Shown here one piece after another: positions 23,533-34,794 of a DNA stretch of 64,000 bases. The translations under genes were made by a program, and so were the position numbers. The stretch lies in contig ARYC01017330.1 in the NCBI GenBank assembly GCA_000711775.1, positions 1-64,000 on the forward strand, written 5' to 3'. Below the pieces are notes generated by a model. It saw nothing but the letters and a program-made list of their open reading frames with translations. It had not been told where the DNA came from and did not search any database. This stretch comes from Oxytricha trifallax (Eukaryota; Ciliophora; Spirotrichea; Sporadotrichida; Oxytrichidae). How positions within the stretch are numbered: position 1 is the first letter of the stretch; every line of letters begins with the position of its first letter.

Positions 23533-24270
23533 GGGTGTTGACGTGAAGGCGTCCCAGCTTCGTCAGGACTTCCCAGGGTCTTCAGGACATCCCAAGGTCC
23601 CAGATGACGTTAGGACGTCCCAAATTATAAAAAAATATAATAATGAAATTCCAAAATCCTCTAACCACATGATAAAATTAATAAGTGTTTTATTGATAAT
23701 AGGGTATTGTTAGAGACTGGATTCCCTTTTGTTAGGAAGTATCATTTTTACAGTAGCTAATTAAATATGAAAGTTTGTTATAATATATTTCTATAATCAA
23801 ATTAAAATTATCTCATGATTATAAAAATGGTAAAGCAATTTTTTTTAAAAAAAGAAAATTTGCATTGACATTTTTTATTTTATTAATTTTTCTCGTATGT
23901 ATCACTTTTAATGATTATTTTTATGGAAATTAATGATTAAATCTTTTGAAATTTTGGAATATTATGCAAAACTTTTTTTTTATATTTTCAACGTAAATTA
24001 TTTCAAATTCAATTCAATACTTTAATTTCTTTTATATTGCGTTCTTAATTAAAATATGTTTATCCAAAGACATTAAAAAAATTAATTAAGTAAAATTTAA
24101 ATAAAAAAACGTTCTTAAAATGAGTGATTTTAATGTGATTGATAGCTACAATCTTATAATCTCTTCGAACTAAAAGTATTATAAATTGATTGAAATCTCA
24201 AAAATAAGTATTAAAATCTCTATAAATTCTTCGACCTTTTATTAACATCTTATAGGAGGTAAACCCTCTA

Positions 24271-24686
24271 TTGTAGGAATACATTTGATTTGGGAAATAA
24301 AATAATGATTAATTAATTAAAATCTCAAAATAGTGGCAGTTAACTTTCTAGAAACCTAGACAATATGGTACTTGTTCGATAAAGAATTCAAAATTAAATG
24401 GATATTACTATTGGCGGTACCCTCTATCACACCCCTGAAGCGAGATAACGTGATTTTAATTTTGAGAAAAAAATCTACTAAACAAATCACAAAAAATTAA
24501 AGTCGAGTTATCTCGCTCTGGGAATGAGATAGAGAGGTACCGCCAATATTAAAGTCGAGCTAATTTTGAATTCTTTATCGAACAAGTACCATATTGTCTA
24601 GGTTTCTAGAAAGTTAACTGCCACTATTTTGAGATTTTAATTAATTAATCATTATTTTATTTCCCAAATCAAATGTATTCCTACAA
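24271..24686. mobile_element. foldback MITE, copy 2 (TA target)
   Basis: 416-bp inverted repeat with the same ends (TTGTAGGAATACATTTGATT...CTACAA) and core (AAAGTCGAGTTATCTCGCTC, GGCGGTACC) as copy 1, but diverged elsewhere. Flanked by TA (24269-24270, 24687-24688). It lies in the left non-coding part of element D. Confidence 0.9.
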
Positions 24687-25326
24687 TAACGAAATGGAGA
24701 AAGTTTTAATAAAATCGTAACAAATGTCAAAGCTTTATTTCCATATTTTTACCAATTTAATTCCATTAAATTAGCACTAAATATATTTTAATTTAATAAG
24801 TACTAGTACTATATCCTTTTAAGCTTAATTGATACATCACTGTAATAGTACCAAAACTTAATTAGATCTTGTTATAATATAATGAAGTTTTAATTGAATA
24901 GTTTTAATTTAATTCAAAGCATGGTTGGTATCATTTAGTAAAATACTAAAACTATATTATAACAAAAGAATTTCAAAAAATGAATAAATGTAGTCTCAAA
25001 GAAATATAAGAAGGAGTTTTATTAAAATTTAAATAGTTTACTTATATAACTAAGCAAAAATAAGGCGATTTCATTTAAATTATTTTACCTGATCAATTTC
25101 TCCATAACAATTATCCACATGTAATGATGATAAAAAAAAAATTTCTCTTCCTTGATAATAATAAAGAACATTGAATCTAACACGAAGAGGAAATTAATCA
25201 AAAAGAGACCCTTATCCCCATTACTACTTTAATCAAATATAAAAATTAGAGAAAAATAAGTAGGATGTTATAATTAATTGAAATTTCATTTTTTAAAATA
25301 CTATTCGACTATTCTACTCAGATATT

Positions 25327-26802
25327 TCAAAGATTGAACCCTATTAAAATCAGTACAAATATAATCGAGTATATTAACACTATAATTTTCAAAATCTTTT
25401 TCTTTTCTAAGAAATGTTGGCATTTCTCCAAAGTCGTTTGTTGTTAATTCTAAATCTGTAAATTTTTCCCTAACTTCATTTGAATTATAATCACTATTAA
25501 CGAGTAGGTATCCTATCTAATGTTGCTGTCTTCCATTTCTTTCAAGTCTAAAAAATGTTGATAACAAGTTTATGGAGTTGCAGACTCTAATGATTTTTAC
25601 CCAATGAATGAAGATTAACTGTAATTTGTCAAGAATGGTTATTTGATTTCATCTAATCTAAACTTTACATTTTTTGGGGTTAAAAACCTGCGTACAATTC
25701 CAAGTGAGTGAAGTTCATTAACAGCATCAATTGTTTTTAGTAGGTACTGTTAAATTTCTTTTTAAAAAAGTTTAGTATTCATTATTTATTCCAAAGTATT
25801 GTCAAAAGTTAATCTTTTAACATAAATCGCCTCGTCACCAAATATAATACATTAAATTTAATCCTAAAAACACTATTACTATTCTCGAATATGTTGCATG
25901 ATTTTATACTCGTTCCAAAAGTATTGTGTGTAATTTTGGACTTTGTTTAGCTTCTCAAACTTTAGTGTTAATATAGAACCTTCAATTTAATCAAATTGAT
26001 TTTTATCAAAACATAGTAATTTAGCTTCACTTGAAAGCTCTAGGACCATCGCGATTTCATGTTTAACAGAGGCAATTATTTATACTTTCAAGGTCCTTCT
26101 AACATTTTAAGTAATTTCAATTGCCTGCATAGATTTACTATGAACATTAGTTTCTATTATTTGTAAGCTTTCACTAGATAATTGCGATAAATTAATTTAT
26201 TATTTTTATCTAAGTTTCTTAAGCTTTAGGTTTATCTTTTAGATTCTTCGCCATTGCTGCTCTCAATAATCTTATGATTTAAAGTTTGCTCTACTTTTAT
26301 GATTTAAGTATCTAAAAGTGTAAAAAAAAAACAAAAGCTTACTTGTTTTGAACAACCAGCAGTAAACCTTTTGTTCTAAATGTTTACTTAAGTGAATGAA
26401 AAGTCTTGATATTAATGAGAAATGGGACTTTGACAAGCCTTTGTAACAAATAAAGCAAATATATTTTTCTCCAAGCTTTAACTAAATAAACTCCCAATTT
26501 TCTCTCTCATGTACCAGCTTTTGCCTCTTAAGCTCAAGGGGTGTATAGACAAGTGAACATAACTAACATTCTACAAGAGTTCTGATTTTCTTGGTTTTAT
26601 TCTGGGCTCTAGATGATCTCTTCACTTACCACTTAAAATAGTATTGTGCGTATTCTGCGTCTCCCTTTTTTATTTGCTTCCCAATTTAATCTTCGCTTAG
26701 TTAACTTTAATTGATTGAATTTGAATTAATTTTGCCGCCTCTATCACTCAAATTACTTTCTTCACTACATAGAGACGAGAAACTTTATGAGTCATTCCTC
26801 AT
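25327..26802 (-). pseudogene. 57-kDa-type zinc-finger/pseudokinase of element D
   Basis: A 492-codon frame broken once by TGA (26263-26265). It has two C2H2-like fingers: CQLCSLVYTPLELKRQKLVH and CFICYKGLSKSHF...HLSKH (about 26360-26570). The C-terminal half aligns by position with the TBE kinase (LLKTIDAVNELHSLGI), but HRDLKPEN is replaced by VRRFLTPKNV, so the catalytic Asp is absent, and no DFG/DFN is recognisable. Even without the nonsense codon it should be a pseudokinase. Confidence 0.75.
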
Positions 26803-26894
26803 GTTTATTTAATATATACTTAATTTAATAGACATAATTTGATATTAAAGAATTAAAAAGTTTAGGGTCTTGATTTATTTACTAATAATTTTCC

Positions 26895-28110
26895 TAATTT
26901 TGACATAAATAATTATGTTTGCTGGAAGATCAATGAAAAAGATTTGGCAAAACCTGACAAAAGGTCTGAAATTTATTTATAAACCTTGTGGGAGATTCCT
27001 TTTAAAAAAATGGGAGAATACATAAATTTTAATGAACATAAATAAATTAAAATGAAGCTTTAATATATAATTATGTTAACACATTTTATTTTATATCAAA
27101 TAGCTAACACTATATAAGATAATAATTAAACTATAAAACTATAAACTAATTACGTTAGGATTGTTGGCAGTTCATTGAGAATTTTAATTATGTATACTAT
27201 TAAATTTTAAACCAATAAAATTAGTTTATTTATATCTTTATATTTGTTAATCCAATTAAATTCAATTTTATTAAAATATCACTGCTTAATTAATAGCCTA
27301 ACATCAAACTTATTAAATAAAAGGAACATAAATAAAATTCAAATGGAGTCTTCCCAAAATATCGTGAACATAAATTCAAGGGTCTTAGACGGAAGCCTGA
27401 ATACCAAGCAGGATTGATACAGCCACTTAAAATATTCATGTAAGTCATCTTTGCTTAACCATGATAGTGGGATACCATCTGCCCTCATATAAGCGCATTA
27501 GCATGAAATTCATAAAAAATGTCCTCGCTTCTCACAAGGAACTGCTTAAATCAGCAGATGTTATTTATGTCAACGTACCAAACTATCATGAACTCAGTGT
27601 CGCGAACATATTCAAATATGTCAAGCAGGATTAAGCTCTCAGCAGGTACTTGGGTATATATGATGAGGTCAAGGATCTTCCAGACTAGTATTTTTTTTGG
27701 AGTCCTGGGAACAATCAAAAATGAATGGTTGACATAAATGGTTATGTCGCAGTAGGCTGCTAGAAACACGTTCCTCGATGAAGAATAAAAAGGGGAGTCA
27801 ATTTAGATAAGTGAAGAGTTTTAAAGGGAAACATAGAATGTCCCTCACTTTTCAAGTAAGTTAACATAAATAATTATGTCTTTATAGAAAATAAGGGGAA
27901 AGCACTTTTAATGCTCAAAATAAAGACATTAGGTCGAAAGCAGCAGAAAAAACAAAAGCGCTATGAAATCTCTAACACTGTCAATTTTAGCAAAAACTAC
28001 TAAATGAGGTAAACATAAATGAGTATGTTCACAAGGGAAGACAACACACTATAATGAGGAGCCCTCCATAAAAAAGAATGCAAATGAATTAGTGACATAA
28101 ATATTTATTT
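26895..28110. repeat. dispersed ACATAAAT / ATTTATGT words in element D
   Basis: Near 26905, 27038, 27329, 27367, 27735, 27868, 28015 and 28095 the word RACATAAAT recurs. Four copies extend to a palindrome of type ACATAANNNNTTATGT (GACATAAATAATTATGT, GACATAAATGGTTATGT, AACATAAATAATTATGT, AACATAAATGAGTATGT). Several sit inside or beside the 22-kDa gene and one is at its candidate 3' intron. Confidence 0.7.
27343..27880 (+). pseudogene. 22-kDa-type protein of element D
   Basis: Begins MESSQNIVN (ATG 27343-27345), with a 28-nt GT-AG intron at 27440-27467 at the position of the 36-nt TBE intron. Then GYHLPSYKRISMKFIKNVL, VPNYHELSVANIF and FFGVLGTIKNEWLTQMV align with the TBE FLPTQEGTKIPFLKALL and FFFGVLATLKPEYL. 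TGA replaces a conserved Leu before the intron (TTA to TGA, near 27415), and one extra or missing T in the T-run near 27695 shifts the frame. Clearly homologous and decayed. Confidence 0.75.
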
Positions 28111-28193
28111 ATTCTTAATTTTTTAATAAATTAACTTAACTTTAAATAAACTCATTAGTTTTAATTAAGTAAACTTAAAAAAATGTTTTTCAC

Positions 28194-29248
28194 TCATTTG
28201 ACAATCATTAATGTCAATTGACTTAATTGATTTAACAACTGATTAAAAGTTTTTTTTATTTGTAATTTTAAACTAATTTTTAATTAACTATTTTTATATA
28301 CCCTTTTGACTCTTGAAAAAATATTCTCTATACAATTGTACTTTGAGGAGTAAGGTGCATTAAATAAGAGTTGCCACCCATTAGCTTCAACTTGTTCTAT
28401 GAATATTTTTGAGTGATGTGCTCATAGATTGTAATGAAATATTGTCAAAGGTTGTAATTCATAGTTTGTATTTAATTCTTGAAGTACATATAAAAAATCC
28501 TCAATCTTAATTGACTTTTGCAAAACTCTGAATCCTTCAAGTCCAATCTTAGAGATAATGATAACCACTGCAACTAATGTTTCCAATTTACTACCTTCCT
28601 TAAATAGTGTCTAATTAGTGTATTTATGGGACCAAGTTTTATAAGTTATTGTATGAGCTTTAAATATTGCTTCATCTAAATAGACAATATTCTATTTGTT
28701 ACTAATGATTTTAGTTAGTTTGTCTTTGACACTTAACATTATTATGTATTAGTTTTCTTTTATGTTCTGTCAAACTATAGTCAGTCCTAGATTCCTTAAA
28801 TCTAATCCCATGACTTTAATAAATTTTGTGTAAAGTATTGCTGATAATTTTTATTCTGGAAACTGTTTATGGAAAACTATTGTTCTTTATTTTAAAGACA
28901 GTAACATCTATTCCTTCAAAGTTTCTTTAGAAATAAAATAAGCTTATTATTAATCTTTAAAGTTTAATTTATTTCCTTTAATTTTATTTTAGCTAGTTTT
29001 TTCCCCTTTAATTCTTTGTTTTATTGTCTATATTGTCTTTTCAGGTATCTTTAATAATGAGGAATTTTATTTTACAGTAGCAAAAACTCATGAGTTTTAT
29101 TGATAATAATTATCACGAAACATTAAAAAGCATATTATTTTTATAGTTTTTAGAGTTCTATTTAATTCATCTTCATTTTCAATTAGTTTATATTCTTGAT
29201 TAATTATAACAACCTACTTATTTTCTCCGATTTTTATAAATATAACAC
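28194..29248 (-). pseudogene. Tc1/IS630-type transposase of element D, inactivated
   Basis: The - strand reading contains VYLDEAIFKAHT (first Asp), then HYNL-TGA-AHHSK where DN..(A/V)HHSK is expected (catalytic Asp to Tyr, and a nonsense codon), then APYSSKYNCIENIFSRVKR with the third Glu kept. Another TGA lies near 28770 and a frame change near 28900. It belongs to the same superfamily as the TBE transposase but is a distant branch. Confidence 0.75.
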
Positions 29249-29636
29249 ATATTAACTATTTAAGGGGTTTGGGGTATTGATTATTTAAATATTCATGAGT
29301 TGGGACGTCCTGAAGACGCTGGGACATCCTGACATCATCTGGGACGTCCTGACGTCACTCTGGGACGTCCTGACGTCCACCCCTTATCTTTATAGAAAAA
29401 CCTGGCACTGCTATATATTTGATTAAAGAGCGAAGCAAATTAAACATAGAGAGAAAGTCTTAAGTAAAGCATGAATTGAGTAAGAGACTCTCCAAAGATT
29501 TATAAAGGCCAGACGAGATGAACATAGATGCAGGAGTTGGCACTAAGAGAAGAAACATTGCCCAAGCTATCCTTAAAAGGAAGAAAAGAAAGATAAACCA
29601 AATCTTTTTATGGGTTAATTTAATATGTGAACTTAT

Positions 29637-30700
29637 TCATTCGCTTAAAAAATCTAATACTTATTTATAAACACTAAATCTCCCTTCTATTGCGCACACT
29701 TTAGCTTTATCATCGCTGACTCTTTTAGTAGAACTCTTAATAAAGTCTACTGTATCTATCTTTAAATCGTGTATCAAATAATAATAATGATTATGTAGAA
29801 GTTTCTTGTCGTGGCCTTTCAATAGGCCCCAATAAAATTTCAATTCTATTGAACTGAAGGTTATTAGGAACATTAAATGCAGGTGTTATGTTTAGCCTTT
29901 CATATTCTTTCCTTGAGTCTTTAGTTTTATGAACTGACAAGTTATCAACGAAAAGAATAATCTCTTAGTCCGCGTACTTATCTCTGAGTTATTGCAAGAA
30001 CTTAAAATATTGTTCAGTCTTAATAGAGTGAGGGTGAATAACATAAGTCTCTAGCCCACTATCTTCACTTATTCCACTAAGTATAGCATGAGTTAAAACC
30101 TTAACCTTTTAATCATATATTTCAATGCTGCTGTACCTCTTATACCATGACCTCGAGATAAACGTATTGAATGCGAATACTGCTTCATCAGCGTGTATAA
30201 ACTTTATATTATACTCTTAAGACCTCTGCATTTAATCGAATATATAATTTAAATTAGTCTTATAAAATTGAACATTAAAGTCAATCACTCTCTTAATACT
30301 ATTAACTGTCTTGTAAGATATTCCGTTCTTTTTATAGATATTAGCTATCGATTATGCAGAGATATATAGCTCAGGAAATTGGCGATGAAACATCACAGCC
30401 CTCTAGGCCAGAGAGAAATGAGCCCAGTATTTAAGAGTCTTATCATTAATAAGATATTCAATATGATGCTGCTAAAATTTTAAGGGTCTCTTAGGCTTAG
30501 AAATAAGATGCTATCTCTTTAAATCCAATGCTAATAGACAGTGAGACCTCACAGTTGCTTGAGATTAATGGAGTAGCCCTTGATATAGATGTATAATTCA
30601 GATCAAGCTTGAGTTATTGACTATATTCATCACTACCATATCGCAACTTAAACAATAAATCTATATAGTCACTGTCATAAACTGACCCCAAACCTCGCAT
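29637..30700 (-). pseudogene. TBE transposase, TBE-C copy, frameshifted
   Basis: ATG 30698-30700 (MRGLGSVYDS), TGA 29637-29639. It is close to the TBE-A protein. FVDNLSVHKTKDSRKEYERL is intact, but the third motif reads NNLQFNRIE instead of YSPQFNGIE. One nucleotide is gained or lost directly after it (near 29840), after which the frame resumes as FYWGLLKGHDKKLL. Probably dead. Confidence 0.8.
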
Positions 30701-30826
30701 ATACTCACTTAAAATACTAATATTTTAACATTAAACCACTATATAAACCCTAATAAAGTATGCACTAACAGTCTACTTTTATCAATCAAAAACTCAATTA
30801 AATTACTGAAGGAGTATTAGGGATTT

Positions 30827-30984
30827 AATTGAATTTTAATAATCTCAGCAATCGTAAGGTTGGTCTCTCTAGACTCATTGTAAAACTTCCTGGGGTCACT
30901 ATTCTTCACCTTGATATTCGGATGCAACCTATTCTCGCTGTCTTAGCACTATTAGAATCTCGTGGCCTTGGTCTTTGTGATTCA
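30827..30984 (-). pseudogene. coding-like fragment abutting TBE-C
   Basis: About 50 - strand codons between a TGA near 30984 and the TBE-C end: contains QDSENRLHPNIKVKNSDPRK and RETNLTIAEIIKIQLN. Its composition is normal for protein and it is more GC-rich than the DNA further right. It may be the remnant of a gene broken by the transposon nest. Family unknown. Confidence 0.4.
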
Positions 30985-31019
30985 GTTAATATAGGAATAT
31001 TAAGTTAGCTGTGGAATCC

Positions 31020-32100
31020 AAAATACACAATATACTTCTTATTAATTCAATCAATCAATCTTATTATATAATTTATTTCATTAAAAATTAATTATTTATA
31101 GGAGTAGGATGTCGAACAAAAATCGTGTTTCATCGGAAGCATTTAAATTGAAGCTTCAAAAATTTATATCTAATCAATCAATATATCTTATAATAATAAA
31201 TTCTTTTTGTTTTTCCACTAATTTTTAGCTCAGAAAATAAATGAAATTTTTTTTATTTTTTGCATAGTATTTATTTTTGTTTAATAGTTTTTTAATGAAT
31301 ACAATTTTTTTTAATAATCAACATTTTGAAAGTAATTTTAATTGTCATATTTCAATTTCTTAATTATTTTTTGCTATATTGCACACATTATTCAATTTTT
31401 ATTTTAAACTTTTAATTTTTAATTTATACATATTCATAATAGATCAATTTAATTCCAATTAGGTCAATATATTTTTTAAACTTTTGTTCACAATATTTCT
31501 GATGTCATTATTTTATGTTATAATTCATGAACTTTAATTAATTTTTTATTAATAAAGTTACTTTAAATCATGAAATTAAGGATTATTTTTTGAAATCAAA
31601 AAAATATACTAAAACTAATATTTAAAAGGAAGAAATTGTAAATCAAAATCAAATTTACGAATGAAAAAAAAAATAATAACAATATTTACACTTCATGAAT
31701 TTAGATTAGTAGACTTTTTAATGTAAATTCTTGAATTATAATACTCACTTTATAATTTAAAACAAAAATACTTTTTGCATTAAAAATTATTTATAAATGA
31801 GTCAGCTAAATAATTAAAACATTAAATAGAAAGTGAATAATATTATGAACTTAAGAAGATTTATTCTAAACATATGATAATATGTAATTTAGATATGGGA
31901 ATATTGTCTTTTAAATATATTTTAGCAATAAATAATTTCAAAGCGTAGACTACCGATGAATCGCGATTTATTGTGCGGCAGCCTTCACTTTTGATTAATA
32001 ATATTATTTTTACTTTATATGGAAATTTGAATAAATATTATTGATAATAAACCATATTATGTATTAAAAATTATTAAATTCACTTAATTTTCCTATCTTT
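31020..32100. other. AT-rich DNA without supported gene
   Basis: Very AT-rich. The only compositional islands are a short one at 31100-31150 and one at 31945-31985 (ACCGATGAATCGCGATTTAT). I see no frame, repeat pair or RNA gene I can support. Confidence 0.5.
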
Positions 32101-32107
32101 ACTAATT

Positions 32108-32450
32108 ATGAACTTAAAAAGAGTGCATAAAAGAGCAGAGGATGATTGTAGTCCACTAGCATTTTGTAAACGAAGCTGAAGAGCTCCTCCTCAATAGAGG
32201 CAGAACCTTCTAAAATTTCTCGTGACCCATCCAATCTCTTCTGATTCCTTTGTATTCTGCTGCTTGCTCATGTTAGTGCAGTAAGTACCAGCCATCAATA
32301 ATATTTTTCTTATAGTGTTCCAACTTCGTTTTTGATCCGCAGAGAACCACCCAATTCTCTTCCAGTTAGCTAAAATAGCATGTTCTTAGTAAAATTATTA
32401 AGTAAATCAAGATTACTCATTTCTCTTTATTTATATTAATTTATTTATAT
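32108..32450 (+). CDS. candidate spliced gene, unrecognised
   Basis: ATG 32108 opens MNLKRVHKRAEDDCSPLAFC. After an in-frame TGA (about 32177) the same frame continues through QRQNLLKFLVTHPISSDS to a good GT-AG intron (GTAAGTACC...CTTATAG, about 32283-32317) and on as PTSFLIRREPPNSLPVSQ. The TGA makes it either a pseudogene or a wrong join. Family unknown. Confidence 0.35.
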
Positions 32451-32453
32451 TTG

Positions 32454-32827
32454 TAGGTACTCTATCGCATTTAGGCTGTTTTGAGGTAGAGTACCTTAAT
32501 TATATTAATTATCAAAATATTTAAATTTAAATACTATGAATAAATATGAAATGCAGTTTGTAGAAAAAGTAATATGTAATTTAATTATTATTAATAAAAG
32601 AATTATAAATTAAAATAATAGCTTTAAAATATTCAATCTTTAAATAAAGTTGGCTTAAAAAGTAACAATATCCTAATATTAATTATAAAATTTATTAAAT
32701 AATTATATTATGCATTTTCTGTAAAAAGTGATGTGTATTTAATTTTATTTATTTTATTTAATTAATACAGTTGAGGTACTCTACCACAAAATAGGTTTAT
32801 AAATAAAAATCAGCGGTAGAGTACCTA
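32454..32827. mobile_element. 374-bp MITE with TAGGTACTCTA ends
   Basis: TAGGTACTCTATCGC at 32454-32468 is inverted as GCGGTAGAGTACCTA at 32813-32827. Each end has a second internal inverted GGTAGAGTACC word (32484-32496; 32772-32785), so each end can itself form a hairpin. The interior is AT-rich and non-coding. Confidence 0.75.
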
Positions 32828-33116
32828 AAAATATATATTTATTTTATTATTAAAGTCAAACATGTGCAATCTTGATTAGATTTATTTATTCACCTAAAAT
32901 AATCTATTTTAGCTAAGTCCAATCACTTGCTTCTAAAATAGTGTGAAAATTAGGATGAATGAAAATTTTAATTAAAAATGATAGATTGAGTTATTATATG
33001 TAGAAGGATTACTATAAAAACAAACCCCGAATATTTCTAAAAAGACATTTAGTTTACTTGCATTTCATGCTTTAATTTCAAATTGCCGTGATTGATCAAC
33101 TCTACCATCATCTTAT

Positions 33117-33446
33117 TCATTGTATGCTTATGAAGTGCTGATAGGTCAGTCCACCAGTCCAATGTGTGCTCAAGTCTTCCATCTTGATGGTTCTTCTACC
33201 AAGCTTATTGTGGATTGGCTCTGAGAGGTTGAAACCCCCATCTTCATCGTCTACGTATTATTACTCTTCAGATCTATCTCTTTGTGGTCTACCCCAAGGC
33301 ATCTGCATCTTCATGTTATCCTCTGAAGCCATCTCTGCCAACTCTGCACCCTCCGCAGCCAGCCCTGCATCCTCACCTGTAGTTGCCATAGTCATCGTCT
33401 CTTCTCTCGCGCCTCTCTGGCTCCCCCTCCTCAATAACACCCCCAT
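33117..33446 (-). CDS. acidic 109-residue frame, part of a GC-rich coding block
   Basis: - strand frame from ATG 33446 to TGA 33117-33119. The first part is Ala/Glu/Met-rich (AGLAAEGAELAEMASEDNMK), the end is QQYVDDEDGGFNLSEPIHN and THWTGGLTYQHFISIQ. The + strand Ser/Pro-rich frame over the same DNA is its antisense. It may be the C-terminus of a larger gene to the right. No family recognised. Confidence 0.45.
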
Positions 33447-34420
33447 TCACGAGTTTCTCCTCTTCCCTTTGACTTATTCATCAGCTGGAGGCTGGTCTCC
33501 ACATTAGACATCTCGGCATTTTGGTCAGATCAGTATTGCAGACGAAGTCACGGGAAAATCTTCGCATGGTGGGCGGCCAGGAGCACCACTCGATTCTCCA
33601 TGTTTATATCTACGGAGATGGGGTTCCCGACTTAGACAAGTGTCCCAGGGGCCGAGATAAGTGAGCATCTTTATTTGGAGGAACTATCCTATGGCATTTA
33701 GCTAGCGCCCTGAGACCCATTACCTTGGCAGTTGGAACGATGATGATGATCTCCTAGACAATATACCTGCAGATCCCTCCAGGCTTCTCCCCTTCCTCGA
33801 GTGGCCAGTTCTCTTCCCCAGGTGTGCGGCGGGATGCCCTTGGCGGATTCTCTTTCTGTTTAGAGGAAATCAAAAGTATGCTTATAGCTAGCCGTTAGGC
33901 AGGTCAAGGCTTCTTATTCAGTCAGCAGCTTTCGAACGGATCGGCACATTCGTTGAAGGGCACCACTGAGGGCGAATGACCAGTTTGAGTGAATTCTTAT
34001 TGAGATTATGTGAACAGGTTTCGACCAATCGTGGATATCTGTCGCTTCTTGTTGACCATGTACTATATAGGGCCCCCACCTCTTGCCTTGGGCGCGTCTT
34101 CAACGCAAATATCAGCCACCTCATGGCCAGGTGGCACTCCACGGTCTGCTGGATGCGGTCCCGATGGCAGTAGATGGTGTGGGGATCGTAAAGGGTCGAC
34201 ATTAGGCCTAAGATGCTCTTCGTGTTGTGGTCTTGATGTCTGATGTTCTCCAGCAAGCATGTCAACTTGGGGACCAGCCCCTGCCAGCTCATCAATGGCT
34301 CCTGCTACTGTTCACTCTCCACCCCAGGGGCAGCACAGAGGGCGACAGCTACACCGACGGCGAGTCTACGTATTACTAATGATCACCAAGGATAGTGAGT
34401 AGGGGTCTTGCATGGAGTAT
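33447..34420 (-). other. GC-rich coding-like block with shifting frames
   Basis: About 50% GC in a genome near 30%. Several - strand frames give protein-like segments in turn: LTCLLENIRHQDHNTKSILG (about 34240), YMVNKKRQISTIGRNLFTQS (about 34040), LTEQEALTCLTASYKHTFDF (about 33910), RYIVQEIIIIVPTAKVMGLR (about 33740), NPISVDINMENRVVLLAAHH (about 33610). None joins to the next without a frame change. It is either a multi-exon/IES-containing gene I cannot resolve or a decayed one. Confidence 0.35.
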
Positions 34421-34495
34421 AGCTAGAGATTGAATTAGGAATAAAACTTAAGAATGATTTAATATATTAAAAGTCTTAAATACTAGTAATTAAAA

Positions 34496-34580
34496 TTTGG
34501 TTGCTTTCTGTTTTGTGATAGGGGCCCTTATATATATATATATATATGTACTTCGTGTTAAAAATGAAAAGCAACCAAAT
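34496..34580. repeat. 85-bp inverted repeat around a TA run
   Basis: TTTGGTTGCTTT (34496-34507) is inverted as AAAAGCAACCAAA (34567-34579), enclosing about ten TA units (34531-34549). It could be a tiny hairpin element or simply a hairpin with an unstable microsatellite loop. Confidence 0.55.
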
Positions 34581-34794
34581 ATCTATAATAATATTGATTA
34601 AATTTGAATTTAAATTATAAATTAACAACTTTCAAATTCGAAATAAATTCATACTTTTATATATTTCCCGGGAATGGTAAAATTTTCATTTTTCTTATGT
34701 TCAATATGTATTTTAACATCTTTTCGAGTTTTATTTTCTTTTCTTTCATAATTTAGGACTGGTTATATTAAATGGTTTAATGATTAAATCTCTC

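Larger units (their letters stand above)
23533..29383 (-). mobile_element. TBE-like three-gene transposon with non-telomeric ends (element D)
   Basis: 5.85 kb with inverted ends rich in GACGTC/GGGACGTCC: right end (complement) GGGGTGGACGTCAGGACGTC, left end GGGTGTTGACGTGAAGGCGT. Each has several CGTCCCAG-type subterminal repeats (23533-23620; 29297-29383). It carries the full TBE gene set in the same relative order and orientation (transposase 29248-28194 -, 22-kDa 27343-27880 +, 57-kDa 26802-25327 -), but the proteins are strongly diverged and there is no C4A4 end. Inserted in TBE-C. A foldback MITE lies at 24271-24686. Confidence 0.8.
20930..30826 (-). mobile_element. TBE: TBE-type transposon (TBE-C), minus orientation, split by element D
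   Basis: Read on the - strand, it has the transposase (30700-29637), the 22-kDa gene on the opposite strand (22994 onward) and the 57-kDa gene (22445-20998). The outer end at about 30826 resembles the TBE terminus (ACTTTTATCAATCAAAAACT then a degenerate C4A4-like stretch). The inner end, beyond the kinase stop, is missing; it abuts truncated TBE-B. Element D (23533-29383) is inserted just 3' of the 22-kDa coding region. Confidence 0.8.

Noticed and set aside
27551..27769. 72-codon - strand frame
   Set aside because: Antisense of the element D 22-kDa gene, which has homologs; this frame has none.
33166..33507. Ser/Pro/Leu-rich + strand frame of 113 codons
   Set aside because: Antisense of the acidic - strand frame 33446-33117, which ends in a more protein-like C-terminus.
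34531..34549. (TA)n run as an element boundary
   Set aside because: Microsatellite; its only structure is the small flanking inverted repeat already listed.
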